From Streptomyces sp. Tu 3180 (lineage in GTDB: Bacteria; Actinomycetota; Actinomycetes; Streptomycetales; Streptomycetaceae): 64,000 bases of DNA. The stretch's first letter is position 1. Every line of letters starts with the position of its first letter. The notes under the pieces were generated by a model. That model was not told where the DNA came from and made no database searches. It was given only the letters and a program-made list of their open reading frames with translations. Of the stretch, positions 26,397 to 34,701 are shown piece after piece. The translations under genes and the position numbers were made by a program. The stretch is from the NCBI RefSeq assembly GCF_009852415.1, contig NZ_WOXS01000002.1, forward strand, positions 1,364,001 through 1,428,000, given 5' to 3'.

Positions 26397-27386
26397 ATGA
26401 ACGAGACGAACGAGACGTACGGCGACGAGACGGACGAGACGTACGACGGTACGCACGGCGACGAGGTCCACGACGTGGTCGTCGTCGGCGGCGGGGCGGC
26501 GGGACTGTCCGCCGCCCTGGTGCTGGGCCGGGCCCGGCGCCGGACGCTGGTCGTGGACGCGGGCGAGCCGCGCAACGCGCCCTCGGCCCACATGCAGGGC
26601 TATCTGTCCCGGGACGGGATGGCACCGGCCGAGTTCCTGGCGGCCGGGCGGGAGGAGATCGCGCGCTACGGCGTCGGGCTCGTCCGCGACCGGGTCACGG
26701 ACGTGACCCGGGACGAGGACTTCACCGTCGTCCTCGGCTCGGGGCGGACCGTGCGGGCCCGCCGGCTGGTCGTCGCCACCGGGCTGAAGGACGAGCTGCC
26801 CGCGGTGCCCGGGGTCGCCGAGCGGTTCGGACGGGACGTGCTGCACTGCCCGTTCTGCCACGGCTGGGAGGTGCGCGACGAGCCGTTCGGCGTGCTCGCG
26901 TCCGGTGCGGCGAGCGTGCACCAGGCGCTGATGGTGTCGCAGTGGTCCAAGGACGTCACCTTCTTCCTGCACCGGGTCGCCGAGGAGGAACTGTCCGACC
27001 AGGACCTGCGGCGGCTGGCCGCCGCCGGGGTCGACGTGGTGCCCGGTGAGGTCGCGGAGCTGCTGGTCGAGGACGACCGCCTCACCGGGGTCCGCCTCGC
27101 CGACGGCTCCGCGCACGCCCGCTCCGTGCTCTACGTCGGGCCGCGCCCCGTGCCGCGGACCGGCCTGCTCCAGCGGCTCGGCGCCGAGATGGACGAGACC
27201 CCGTTCGGCACGTACCCGGTCGTCGACCCGACCGGCCTGACCACGGTGCCCGGCGTCTGGGCGGCGGGCAACGCGATCGGCTTCGCCGAACAGGTCGTCC
27301 ACGCGGCGAGCGGCGGCTACCGCGCGGCGGCCGCGATCGTCGGGGACCTGCTCATGGCCGACCTGGACGCCGCGGTGACCGGGTGA
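26397..27386 (+). CDS. Thioredoxin reductase-like NAD(P)/FAD oxidoreductase
   Basis: A 329-residue flavoprotein. After an acidic tail of about 25 residues rich in NET/DET repeats come the FAD motif VVVVGGGAAGLSAALVLGRARR, a CPFCHGWE motif where thioredoxin reductases have CxxC, and the C-terminal FAD motif TTVPGVWAAGNAIGFAEQVVHAASGGYRAA. The NADPH-binding GxGxxA/G is degenerate (LASGAAS), unlike classical TrxR. It is divergent from the XRE-cupin regulator. The ATG at 26397 fits a GGAGG site 9 nt upstream better than the ATG at 26382. The physiological oxidant or disulfide partner is not known. Confidence 0.88.
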   Translation: MNETNETYGDETDETYDGTHGDEVHDVVVVGGGAAGLSAALVLGRARRRTLVVDAGEPRNAPSAHMQGYLSRDGMAPAEFLAAGREEIARYGVGLVRDRVTDVTRDEDFTVVLGSGRTVRARRLVVATGLKDELPAVPGVAERFGRDVLHCPFCHGWEVRDEPFGVLASGAASVHQALMVSQWSKDVTFFLHRVAEEELSDQDLRRLAAAGVDVVPGEVAELLVEDDRLTGVRLADGSAHARSVLYVGPRPVPRTGLLQRLGAEMDETPFGTYPVVDPTGLTTVPGVWAAGNAIGFAEQVVHAASGGYRAAAAIVGDLLMADLDAAVTG

Positions 27387-27436
27387 CTCCCGAACGGCCG
27401 GGTGTGAAGGGCGCGGCCGCGTAGCACTCTGACTGC

Positions 27437-28975
27437 ATGCTGCTGTCCCGTCTCGCCCGTGTGTCCCAGGAAGTCGCCGCCACCTCCGCGCGGTCCCGGA
27501 AGATCGCCCTGCTCGCCGAGCTGTTCCGGGACGCCGAGGCGGACGACGTGCCGATCGTCATCCCGTATCTGGCGGGGCGGCTGCCGCAGGGCCGGCTCGG
27601 CGTCGGCTGGAAGGCGCTGAGCCGCCCGGTCGCCCCCGCCGCCGAGCCGGCCCTGACCGTCCGCGAGGTCGACGCCCTGCTCAGCCGGCTGGGCGAGGTG
27701 TCCGGCCCCGGGTCGCAGGCCGAGCGGGCCCGGCTGGTCGGGGAGTTGATGGGGGCGGCCACCGGCGACGAGCAGCGGTTCCTGTCCGGTCTGCTCACCG
27801 GGGAGGTCCGGCAGGGCGCCCTGGACGCGGTCGCCGTGGAGGGGCTGGCGCAGGCGACGGGGGCGCCGTCGGCGGACGTGCGGCGCGCGGTGATGCTCGC
27901 GGGTTCCCTGCAGACGGTGGCCGGGGCGCTGCTGGCGGACGGCCCCGCCGCGCTGGAGCGGTTCCGTCTCACCGTCGGCCGCCCGGTGCTGCCGATGCTG
28001 GCCCACAGCGCCTCCTCGGTCGCCGAGGCGGTCGAGAAGCTCGGTGCCTGCGCGGTCGAGGAGAAGCTGGACGGCATCCGGGTCCAGGTCCACCGTGACG
28101 GGGACACCGTCCGCGTGCACACCCGGACCCTCGACGACATCACCGACCGGCTGCCGGAAGTGACCGCGGCGGCACGGGAGTTGCGGGGCGAGCGCTTCAT
28201 CCTCGACGGGGAGGTCATCTCCTTCGGCGAGGACGGGCGCCCCCGCTCGTTCCAGGAGACGGCCGGGCGGGTCGGCTCCCGGGTGGACGTGGCGACGGCC
28301 GCCCGCGAGGTCCCCGTCTCGCCCGTCTTCTTCGACGCGCTGTCCGTCGACGGCCGCGACCTGCTGGACCTGCCGTTCGCCGAGCGGCACGCGGAGCTGG
28401 CCCGGCTGGTCCCGGAACCCATGCGGGTGCGGCGCACCGCGGTGCCGGGTCCCGGGGACCTGGGCGCGGCGGAGGAGTTCCTCGCCGAGACCCTGGCGCG
28501 CGGCCACGAGGGAGTCGTGGTCAAGGGCCTGGACGCCCCCTACAGCGCGGGCCGGCGCGGCGCGTCCTGGCTCAAGGTCAAGCCCGTCCACACGCTCGAC
28601 CTGGTGGTGCTGGCCGCCGAGTGGGGCCACGGCCGGCGCACCGGGAAGCTCTCCAACCTGCACCTGGGCGCCCGCACCGCCGACGGTGGTTTCGCCATGC
28701 TCGGCAAGACGTTCAAGGGGATGACCGACGCGATGCTGGCCTGGCAGACCGAGCGGCTGCGGGAGCTGGCCGTCGACGAGAGCGGGTACGTCGTCACCGT
28801 GCGCCCCGAGCTGGTCGTGGAGATCGCCTACGACGGCCTCCAGCGCTCCCCCCGTTATCCGGCCGGCGTCACCCTCCGCTTCGCCCGCGTGGTCCGCTAC
28901 CGCGAGGACAAGCGCCCCGAGGAGGCCGACACGGTCGAGGCACTGCTCGCCGCGCATCCGGGGGTACGGCCGTGA
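27437..28975 (+). CDS. ATP-dependent DNA ligase
   Basis: A 512-residue ligase. The nucleotidyl-transferase motif I is EEKLDGIRVQ with Lys210 as AMP acceptor; motif III is FILDGEVISF, and motifs IV and V are GHEGVVVKGLDAPY and SWLKVKPVHTLDLVV. A C-terminal OB domain follows with RPELVVEIAYDGLQRSPRYPAGVTLRFARVVRYRED. An N-terminal helical DNA-binding domain occupies about 200 residues. Such ligases supplement NAD-dependent LigA, likely in repair. The stop codon overlaps the GTG of the NUDIX gene, so the two are coupled. Confidence 0.96.
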   Translation: MLLSRLARVSQEVAATSARSRKIALLAELFRDAEADDVPIVIPYLAGRLPQGRLGVGWKALSRPVAPAAEPALTVREVDALLSRLGEVSGPGSQAERARLVGELMGAATGDEQRFLSGLLTGEVRQGALDAVAVEGLAQATGAPSADVRRAVMLAGSLQTVAGALLADGPAALERFRLTVGRPVLPMLAHSASSVAEAVEKLGACAVEEKLDGIRVQVHRDGDTVRVHTRTLDDITDRLPEVTAAARELRGERFILDGEVISFGEDGRPRSFQETAGRVGSRVDVATAAREVPVSPVFFDALSVDGRDLLDLPFAERHAELARLVPEPMRVRRTAVPGPGDLGAAEEFLAETLARGHEGVVVKGLDAPYSAGRRGASWLKVKPVHTLDLVVLAAEWGHGRRTGKLSNLHLGARTADGGFAMLGKTFKGMTDAMLAWQTERLRELAVDESGYVVTVRPELVVEIAYDGLQRSPRYPAGVTLRFARVVRYREDKRPEEADTVEALLAAHPGVRP

Positions 28976-29436
28976 GGGGCGCCCGGAGCGCCGGCCTGCT
29001 GCTGTTCCGGCGCACCGACCGGGGCCCGGAGGTGCTGCTCGGTCACATGGGCGGCCCGTTCTTCGCGCGGCGGGACGCCGGGGCGTGGACCGTGCCCAAG
29101 GGCGAGTACGACCCCGCCGAACCGGCCCGGGAGGCGGCGCGCCGGGAGTTCCGGGAGGAGCTGGGGCTGGAGCCGCCGGACGGGGAGGCGGTCCCGCTCG
29201 GGGAGGTCCGGCAGTCGGGCGGCAAGGTCGTCACGGTCTGGGCGGTCGAGGCCGACCTGGACCCGGCGGCGGTCGTCCCCGGCACGTTCACGATGGAGTG
29301 GCCGCCGGGGTCGGGGCGGACCGGGGAGTTCCCGGAGCTCGACCGGGTGGAGTGGTTCACCCTGGAGCGGGCCCGGGAGGTGATCGTCACCGCGCAGGCG
29401 GCGTTTCTCGACCGCCTGGCGGAGCACTCGTCCTGA
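28972..29436 (+). CDS. NUDIX hydrolase
   Basis: A 154-residue NUDIX protein. The box GEYDPAEPAREAARREFREELGLE fits Gx5Ex7REUxEExGU exactly. It begins with GTG at 28972 that overlaps the ligase stop as GTGA, so the protein is MRGARSAGLLLFRRTDRGPEVLLGHMGGPFF. LLGHMGGPFFARRD and WTVPKGEY are typical of the family subgroup that removes diphosphate from nucleotide derivatives. Coupling to a ligase suggests sanitation of adenylated or oxidised nucleotides, an inference only. Confidence 0.93.
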   Translation: MRGARSAGLLLFRRTDRGPEVLLGHMGGPFFARRDAGAWTVPKGEYDPAEPAREAARREFREELGLEPPDGEAVPLGEVRQSGGKVVTVWAVEADLDPAAVVPGTFTMEWPPGSGRTGEFPELDRVEWFTLERAREVIVTAQAAFLDRLAEHSS

Positions 29437-29511
29437 GGAGCCCTCCCGCGTTGCGCCGCCCACCGCCGCGCGGGAAGGTCGAAGGCACAGCCCGTCCCAG
29501 GGAGGTCAGCG

Positions 29512-30897
29512 ATGCACATCGCAACGGTGAATCCGGCGAACGGCGAGACGGTCAAGACGTACCACCCCATGGACGAGGACGAGATCGAGCGCCGACTCCA
29601 GCTCGCGGAGGCCACGTTCCGCACGTACCGGACGACGGCCTTCGACGAGCGCGCCCGCCTGCTGCACCGGGCCGCCGACCTCCTCCAGGAGGACCGGGAC
29701 GACATCGCCCGGGTGATCACCACGGAGATGGGCAAGCCGGTCAAGCAGGCCCGCGCGGAGGCCGCCAAGTGCGCCAAGGCGATGCACTGGTACGCCGATC
29801 ACGCGGCGCGGCTCCTCGCCGACGAGGAACCGGACGCCTCCGACGTGAAGGACTCCGGCGCCTCCCGGGTCCTGGTGCGCTACCGGCCGCTCGGCCCGGT
29901 GCTCGCCGTGATGCCGTGGAACTTCCCGCTGTGGCAGGTGGTCCGGTTCGCCGCGCCCGCGCTGATGGCGGGCAACGTGGGCCTGCTCAAGCACGCCTCG
30001 AACGTGCCGCAGACCGCCCTGTACCTGGAGGACCTGTTCCACCGGGCGGGCTTCACCGAGGGCTGCTTCCAGACCCTGCTCATCGGCTCCGCCGCGGTAG
30101 ACGACGTCCTGCGGGACGAGCGGGTGAGGGCGGCCACCCTCACCGGCAGCGAGCCGGCGGGACGCGCGGTCGCCTCGACCGCCGGGGAGATGATCAAGAA
30201 GACGGTGCTGGAGCTGGGCGGCAGCGACCCGTTCGTGGTCATGCCGTCCGCCGACCTGGACCGGGCCGCCGAGGTCGCCGTGACCGCGCGGGTCCAGAAC
30301 ACCGGGCAGTCCTGCATCGCCGCCAAGCGGTTCATCGTGCACACGGACGTCCACGACGCCTTCGCCGAGCGCTTCGTCGCCGGCATGAGGGCGCTGAGGG
30401 TCGGCGACCCGATGGACGAGGAGACGGACGTCGGCCCGCTCTCCAGCGAGCAGGGCCGCAAGGACCTGGAGGAACTGGTCGACGACGCCGTCCGCGCGGG
30501 CGCCACCGTGCTGTGCGGCGGCGAGCGCCCCGACGGACCCGGGTGGTTCTACCCGCCGACCGTGCTCACCGGGATCAGCCGGGAGATGCGCATCCACCGG
30601 GAGGAGGCCTTCGGCCCGGTCGCCACGCTGTACCGGGCGGCCGACCTGGACGAGGCCGTGCTGATCGCCAACGACACGGACTTCGGCCTGAGTTCCAACG
30701 TCTGGACGCGCGACGAGGCCGAGGCCGACCGGTTCGTCCGGGACCTGGAGGCGGGCAGCGTGTACGTGAACGGCATGACGGCGTCCCATCCGGCGTTCCC
30801 GTTCGGCGGGGTCAAGCGGTCCGGGTACGGGCGTGAGCTGTCCGGGCACGGAATCCGCGAGTTCTGCAACATCACCACGGTTTGGCACGGTGCGTGA
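29512..30897 (+). CDS. gabD: Succinate-semialdehyde/aldehyde dehydrogenase
   Basis: A 461-residue aldehyde dehydrogenase. It has the NAD(P)-binding part with PWNFPLWQVVRFAAPALMAGN, KHASNVPQTA, and LTGSEPAGRAV; catalytic Glu in ELGGSDPF; catalytic Cys in QNTGQSCIAAKRF; and a C-terminal EEAFGPVATLY plus FPFGGVKRSGYGRELSG. The length and the SCIAAKRF pattern match succinate-semialdehyde dehydrogenases of the GabD2/YneI type, which oxidise semialdehyde to succinate. The substrate is not proven. It has a GGGAGG site before the ATG at 29512. Confidence 0.88.
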   Translation: MHIATVNPANGETVKTYHPMDEDEIERRLQLAEATFRTYRTTAFDERARLLHRAADLLQEDRDDIARVITTEMGKPVKQARAEAAKCAKAMHWYADHAARLLADEEPDASDVKDSGASRVLVRYRPLGPVLAVMPWNFPLWQVVRFAAPALMAGNVGLLKHASNVPQTALYLEDLFHRAGFTEGCFQTLLIGSAAVDDVLRDERVRAATLTGSEPAGRAVASTAGEMIKKTVLELGGSDPFVVMPSADLDRAAEVAVTARVQNTGQSCIAAKRFIVHTDVHDAFAERFVAGMRALRVGDPMDEETDVGPLSSEQGRKDLEELVDDAVRAGATVLCGGERPDGPGWFYPPTVLTGISREMRIHREEAFGPVATLYRAADLDEAVLIANDTDFGLSSNVWTRDEAEADRFVRDLEAGSVYVNGMTASHPAFPFGGVKRSGYGRELSGHGIREFCNITTVWHGA

Positions 30898-30909
30898 GGC
30901 TTCCACGGC

Positions 30910-30915
30910 TACGAT
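30910..30915 (+). promoter_or_regulatory. Candidate -10 box of a leaderless transcript
   Basis: TACGAT lies 7 nt before the GTG at 30923, the spacing expected when transcription starts at the initiation codon. No convincing -35 box was found. Confidence 0.4.
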
Positions 30916-30922
30916 CCCGACT

Positions 30923-31159
30923 GTGAACCGCGAAGTGACTCTGCCTCTGATCGTCGACGACCGCGGTACCTTGCAGGTGGCCGCGGCCGACGTGAGCAAA
31001 CTGCTCCGCACGGTGGGCGGACGGTGGCTGCATCTCGTGGAGGCCGGGGAGGACGGGCTCGACGAGGACACGGTGGCCGCGCTCACCATCGAGCTGGCCA
31101 AGCTGGCCGACCGGATCGACGTGGCGTGCATCGCGCACAGCAGCGGCGGCGCGCCGTAG
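30923..31159 (+). CDS. Small conserved Streptomyces protein (DUF6213-like)
   Basis: A 78-residue protein: VNREVTLPLIVDDRGTLQVAAADVSKLLRTVGGRWLHLVEAGEDGLDEDTVAALTIELAKLADRIDVACIAHSS. The compact alpha/beta pattern and length recall the DUF6213 family, seen only in Streptomyces relatives as far as I recall. The start is GTG at 30923 because upstream codons are GC-poor in pattern and a -10-like TACGAT sits 7 nt before it, suggesting a leaderless mRNA. It converges on the TenA-like gene. Confidence 0.72.
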   Translation: MNREVTLPLIVDDRGTLQVAAADVSKLLRTVGGRWLHLVEAGEDGLDEDTVAALTIELAKLADRIDVACIAHSSGGAP

Positions 31160-31165
31160 GGGCGG

Positions 31166-31834
31166 TCAGGCCGGCGGTGCGAGCGTCGCCCAGAACATCG
31201 CCTCGTAGCTCTGCAGCAGGCGGCCGTAGCGGCGTGCGCGGTGCTCGTCCAGGCTGCCGGCGTCCAGGGCGGCCCGGACCGCCGCCCGGGCCGTGCGGTC
31301 GAGGTCCGGGGCCGGCCCTGCGAAGAAGTCGAAGAAGGCGCAGGCCTCGTCGGTGAGGCCGTAATGGGTGCGCAGGGCCTTCGCGATCGTGGCGCAGTAG
31401 CCGCCCCAGGCGGAGAAGTTGGCGGTCACGGCGAGGACGGCGTCGGCCGGTGCGGCGTTGAGGGCCAGCCAGGCGACGTAGGCGGGGTAGGCCTGGCACC
31501 CCGGCAGGGGGTCGTACCCGTCCGCCCGGGCCGCGTCGACACCGCAGGCGGCCGCGAACGGCCCGAGGTGCCCCTCGGCGAGCGCCTCGCCCTCCGCGAG
31601 GGCCGTGAAGAACGCGGCGGAGTCCGGTTCGGCCGTGGCCGTGGCCCTGTCCGCCAGGTGGAGGAACGCGCGGCGGTCCGCGGGGATCACCCACCGCTGT
31701 TCCAGGGCGAGCGCGGCCAGGACGTCCCGGTCCGCCTCGCCGCGGGCGATCAGCGGCACGAGGGGGTTGGCGCGCGGGTCCGGGGCCAGGTCGCGGGCGG
31801 TCGTCTCCATCAGGTCCCGGGCCGTGCGGGTCAT
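31166..31834 (-). CDS. TenA/PqqC-fold protein
   Basis: A 222-residue all-helical protein of the TenA/heme-oxygenase-like superfamily. It has NPLVPLIARGEADRDVLAALALEQRWVIPADRRAFLHLADRA and NFSAWGGYCATIAKALRTHYGLTDEACAFFDFFAG, followed by HRARRYGRLLQSYEAMFWATLA. TenA proteins hydrolyse thiamine-related pyrimidines; the active Cys and Glu are not clearly recognisable here, so the activity is uncertain. ATG 31834 is preferred because GGAGG lies 7 nt upstream; a longer GTG start exists at 31858. It converges on the DUF6213-like gene. Confidence 0.75.
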   Translation of the reverse strand: MTRTARDLMETTARDLAPDPRANPLVPLIARGEADRDVLAALALEQRWVIPADRRAFLHLADRATATAEPDSAAFFTALAEGEALAEGHLGPFAAACGVDAARADGYDPLPGCQAYPAYVAWLALNAAPADAVLAVTANFSAWGGYCATIAKALRTHYGLTDEACAFFDFFAGPAPDLDRTARAAVRAALDAGSLDEHRARRYGRLLQSYEAMFWATLAPPA

Positions 31835-31942
31835 CGCGTCCTCCGTGGCGTCGGTCACACCCGAACGTTCCCCCGGAGCGGGGCGCGGATAACCCGGCGG
31901 TGCCGCCCGCACCGCCGGGTGGTCCCGTGTGCCGTCGCCGCC

Positions 31943-33169
31943 TCAGCGGATGGGCATGCCCGACAGGGTGCGGGCGATCACCAGGCGCTGGATCTCGCTC
32001 GTGCCCTCGAAGATGGTGTAGATCGCGGCGTCGCGGTGCATCCGCTCCACCGGGTACTCGCGGGTGTAGCCGTTGCCGCCCAGGATCTGGATCGCCTGGG
32101 CCGTGACCTTCTTGGCGGTCTCGCTGGCGAACAGCTTGGACATCGAGCCCTCGGCGGCCGTGAAGGGCTTGCCGTTGATCGCCATCCAGGAGGCGCGCCA
32201 CACCAGGAGGCGGGCGGCGTCGATCTGGGTGCGCATGTCGGCGAGCTGGAAGGCGACGCCCTGGTTGTCGATGATCGGGCGGCCGAACTGCTCACGCGTC
32301 TGGGCGTACTCCAGGGCGACCTCGTACGCGGCGCGGGCGGTGCCGACCGCCATGGCGCCGACCGCCGGGCGGGACGCCTCGAAGGTGGCCATGGCGGCGT
32401 TCTTGACGCGCTCCCCGCCCTTCTTCGCCTTCTCGCGGGCGCGGGCGAGGCGCTCGTCCAGCTTCTCCTTGCCGCCGAGCAGGCAGGAGCCGGGGACGCG
32501 CACGTCGTCCAGGATGACCTCGGCGGTGTGCGAGGCGCGGATGCCGTGCTTCTTGAACTTCTGGCCCTGGGAGAGGCCCGGGGTGTTCGGCGGGACGATG
32601 AAGGAGGCGTGGCCCTTGGAGCCGAGCTCCGGGTCGACGACCGCGACCACGACGTGGACGTTGGCGATGCCGCCGTTGGTCGCCCAGGTCTTGGTGCCGT
32701 TGATCACCCACTCGTCCTTGGCCTCGTCGTACACCGCGCGGGTGCGCATGGCGGACACGTCGGAGCCGGCGTCGGGCTCGGAGGAGCAGAACGCGGCGAC
32801 CTTGACGTCGTTGGCGTCGCCGTACATCTGCGGGATCCAGGTGCCGATCTGCTCCTCGGTGCCGTTGGCGAGGACGCCCACGGCGGCGAGGCCGGTGCCG
32901 ACGATCGACAGGGCGATGCCCGCGTCGCCCCAGAACAGCTCCTCCATCGCCATGGGGATGCCGAGACCGCTTGCGTCGAAGTACTGCTGGGCGTAGAAGT
33001 CCAGGGAGTAGATCCCGACCTTGGCGGCCTCCTGGATGACCGGCCAGGGAGTCTCCTCACGCTCGTCCCATTCGGCGGCCGCGGGGCGGATCACATCGGC
33101 GGCGAAGCCGTGCAGCCAGTCCCGGACCTCCTTCTGTTCGTCGTTGAGCTCCATGGTGAACTCGGCCAT
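31943..33169 (-). CDS. Acyl-CoA dehydrogenase
   Basis: A 408-residue medium/short-chain type enzyme. Seen are [105 protein letters not shown] and [10 protein letters not shown] with the catalytic Glu. It converts acyl-CoA to 2-enoyl-CoA with FAD. It is divergent from a TetR regulator over a 173-nt region with two inverted repeats, which strongly suggests regulation by that protein. GGAGGGG precedes the ATG. Confidence 0.96.
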   Translation of the reverse strand: MAEFTMELNDEQKEVRDWLHGFAADVIRPAAAEWDEREETPWPVIQEAAKVGIYSLDFYAQQYFDASGLGIPMAMEELFWGDAGIALSIVGTGLAAVGVLANGTEEQIGTWIPQMYGDANDVKVAAFCSSEPDAGSDVSAMRTRAVYDEAKDEWVINGTKTWATNGGIANVHVVVAVVDPELGSKGHASFIVPPNTPGLSQGQKFKKHGIRASHTAEVILDDVRVPGSCLLGGKEKLDERLARAREKAKKGGERVKNAAMATFEASRPAVGAMAVGTARAAYEVALEYAQTREQFGRPIIDNQGVAFQLADMRTQIDAARLLVWRASWMAINGKPFTAAEGSMSKLFASETAKKVTAQAIQILGGNGYTREYPVERMHRDAAIYTIFEGTSEIQRLVIARTLSGMPIR

Positions 33170-33198
33170 GTCCCCTCCAGCGGGCGCTGCACGTGCAT

Positions 33199-33236
33199 GT
33201 TACTTGCGGTAACCCGAGTCTGTTACCCGCTGGTAG
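33199..33236. promoter_or_regulatory. Twin inverted-repeat operators between acyl-CoA dehydrogenase and TetR
   Basis: Site 1 at 33199-33213 is GTTAC-TTGCG-GTAAC, perfect 5-bp arms. Site 2 at 33222-33236 is GTTACC-CGC-TGGTAG, one arm mismatch (TTACC versus GGTAG). The centre-to-centre distance is 23 bp. They lie 30-70 bp before the dehydrogenase start, where a TetR repressor would block its promoter. Confidence 0.65.
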
Positions 33237-33342
33237 GAAAAGTCAACTCCCCGGGACCGGTCGGCATCCCGTTCGATGCCCGGGGCGCCGTCAGTGTTAG
33301 TTTGCGCAGGCGTCACCGAAACAGCACGGGTGGGGAGAGTTC

Positions 33343-33984
33343 ATGGACGCCACACAGCGGACCGATCAGCAACGGTCCGCCGACCGACGCCGGCGCGAGC
33401 TGCTGGAGGCCGCCGACCGAGTGGTGCTGCGCGACGGCCCGCAGGCCTCGATGAACGCGATCGCCGCCGAGGCCGGCATCACCAAGCCGATCCTCTACCG
33501 GCACTTCGGCGACAAGGGGGGACTCTACGCCGCCCTGGCCAAACGGCACACCGACGCGTTGCTGGATTCGCTGCGGGCGGCGCTGGACGCCCCGGCGGAG
33601 CGGCGCGAGCGGGTCGAGGCCACGCTGGACACCTACCTGGCCGCGATCGAGGCGCGCCCCCAGGTGTACCGGTTCCTGATGCACCCGGCGGAGGGGTCGC
33701 AGGGCGATCAGGGCTTCGACGTCGGCAAGCACTCGGCGCCGCTGCTGCGGCGGATGGGCGAGGAGCTGGCGCAGGTCATCGAGGAGCGGCTGGACCTCGG
33801 TCCGGGCAGCGAGCGGCTGGCCCGGGTGTGGGGGCACGGCATCGTCGGCATGATGCACGCGGCCGGCGACTGGTGGCTCGGCGAACGGCCCTGTTCCCGC
33901 GCCGACCTGGTGCGCAGCCTGGCCGACCTGCTGTGGGGGCGGCTGGCCGCGGCGGGCGACAGGGTGGGCGGCCCGGGATTCTGA
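33343..33984 (+). CDS. TetR/AcrR regulator of the divergent acyl-CoA dehydrogenase
   Basis: A 213-residue TetR protein. The DNA-binding helix-turn-helix (about 20-65) contains AADRVVLRDGPQASMNAIAAEAGITKPILYRHFGDKGGLYAAL. The C-terminal ligand domain is of the kind that binds acyl-CoA or fatty acid. Divergence from the dehydrogenase and the twin inverted repeats in between suggest it is a local repressor released by an acyl-CoA. It converges on the peptide deformylase gene with 15 nt between stops. Confidence 0.93.
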   Translation: MDATQRTDQQRSADRRRRELLEAADRVVLRDGPQASMNAIAAEAGITKPILYRHFGDKGGLYAALAKRHTDALLDSLRAALDAPAERRERVEATLDTYLAAIEARPQVYRFLMHPAEGSQGDQGFDVGKHSAPLLRRMGEELAQVIEERLDLGPGSERLARVWGHGIVGMMHAAGDWWLGERPCSRADLVRSLADLLWGRLAAAGDRVGGPGF

Positions 33985-33999
33985 CCCGTCCCGCCGCCC

Positions 34000-34554
34000 T
34001 CAGCCCTCCCGGTCCTCCCGGCTCCAGGAGGCCCGCCCCACCCGGCGCAGGAGCCTGCGGCGCCGCCACCCCGTCAGCCGGTCGGCGTAGAGGCGGCCCT
34101 CCAGATGGTCGCACTCGTGCTGCAGGCACCGGGCGAAGAAACCCGTGCCGTGGACGGTGACCGGTTCACCGGTCACCGTGAAACCCTCGACGACCGCGTG
34201 GTCGTGGCGCTCCGTCCCCGCCTCCAGCCCCGGCAGGGACAGGCAGCCCTCGGGACCGCGCACCACCACGCCGTCCGTCCGGACCAGCCTCGGGTTCACC
34301 ACGTGGCCGAGGTGGCGGACGTCCTCGTCGTCCGGGCAGTCGTACACGAACACCCGCAGCGGCTCGCCGACCTGGTTGGCGGCCAGGCCCACCCCCTGGG
34401 CCGCGTACATCGTCGCGAACAAGTCCTCCACCAGCCGGGCCAGTTCCGGGCCGAAGTCGGTGACCTCCCGGCAGGGTGCGCGCAGCACCGGATCGCCGAG
34501 CAGGGTGAGGGGCCGCACACGTCCGTGGACGCCGGGGATGGAGCCGTGTCGCAT
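34000..34554 (-). CDS. def: Peptide deformylase
   Basis: A 184-residue metalloenzyme removing the formyl group from new proteins. Motif 1 GVGLAANQ, motif 2 EGCLSLPG and motif 3 QHECDHLEG (usual HEIDHLEG; Ile to Cys here) hold the Cys and two His metal ligands. A C-terminal basic tail (RRRRLLRRVGRAS) follows. Streptomyces carry several def copies, so this may be an accessory one. It converges on the TetR gene and is divergent from the MurT gene. Confidence 0.97.
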   Translation of the reverse strand: MRHGSIPGVHGRVRPLTLLGDPVLRAPCREVTDFGPELARLVEDLFATMYAAQGVGLAANQVGEPLRVFVYDCPDDEDVRHLGHVVNPRLVRTDGVVVRGPEGCLSLPGLEAGTERHDHAVVEGFTVTGEPVTVHGTGFFARCLQHECDHLEGRLYADRLTGWRRRRLLRRVGRASWSREDREG

Positions 34555-34701
34555 GGCGGTCAGAGTACGGTCCTCCCAGCAACGCCCGTCTCACGAGGGT
34601 GCCGCGGTTCTGGAGTGCGAACGGATCTCGATAGGCTGACGTTCACACCACGTGGCCGTCAGGCACAGGCGCGGCGCGTACGCAAGGAGGATCGAGAACT
34701 G

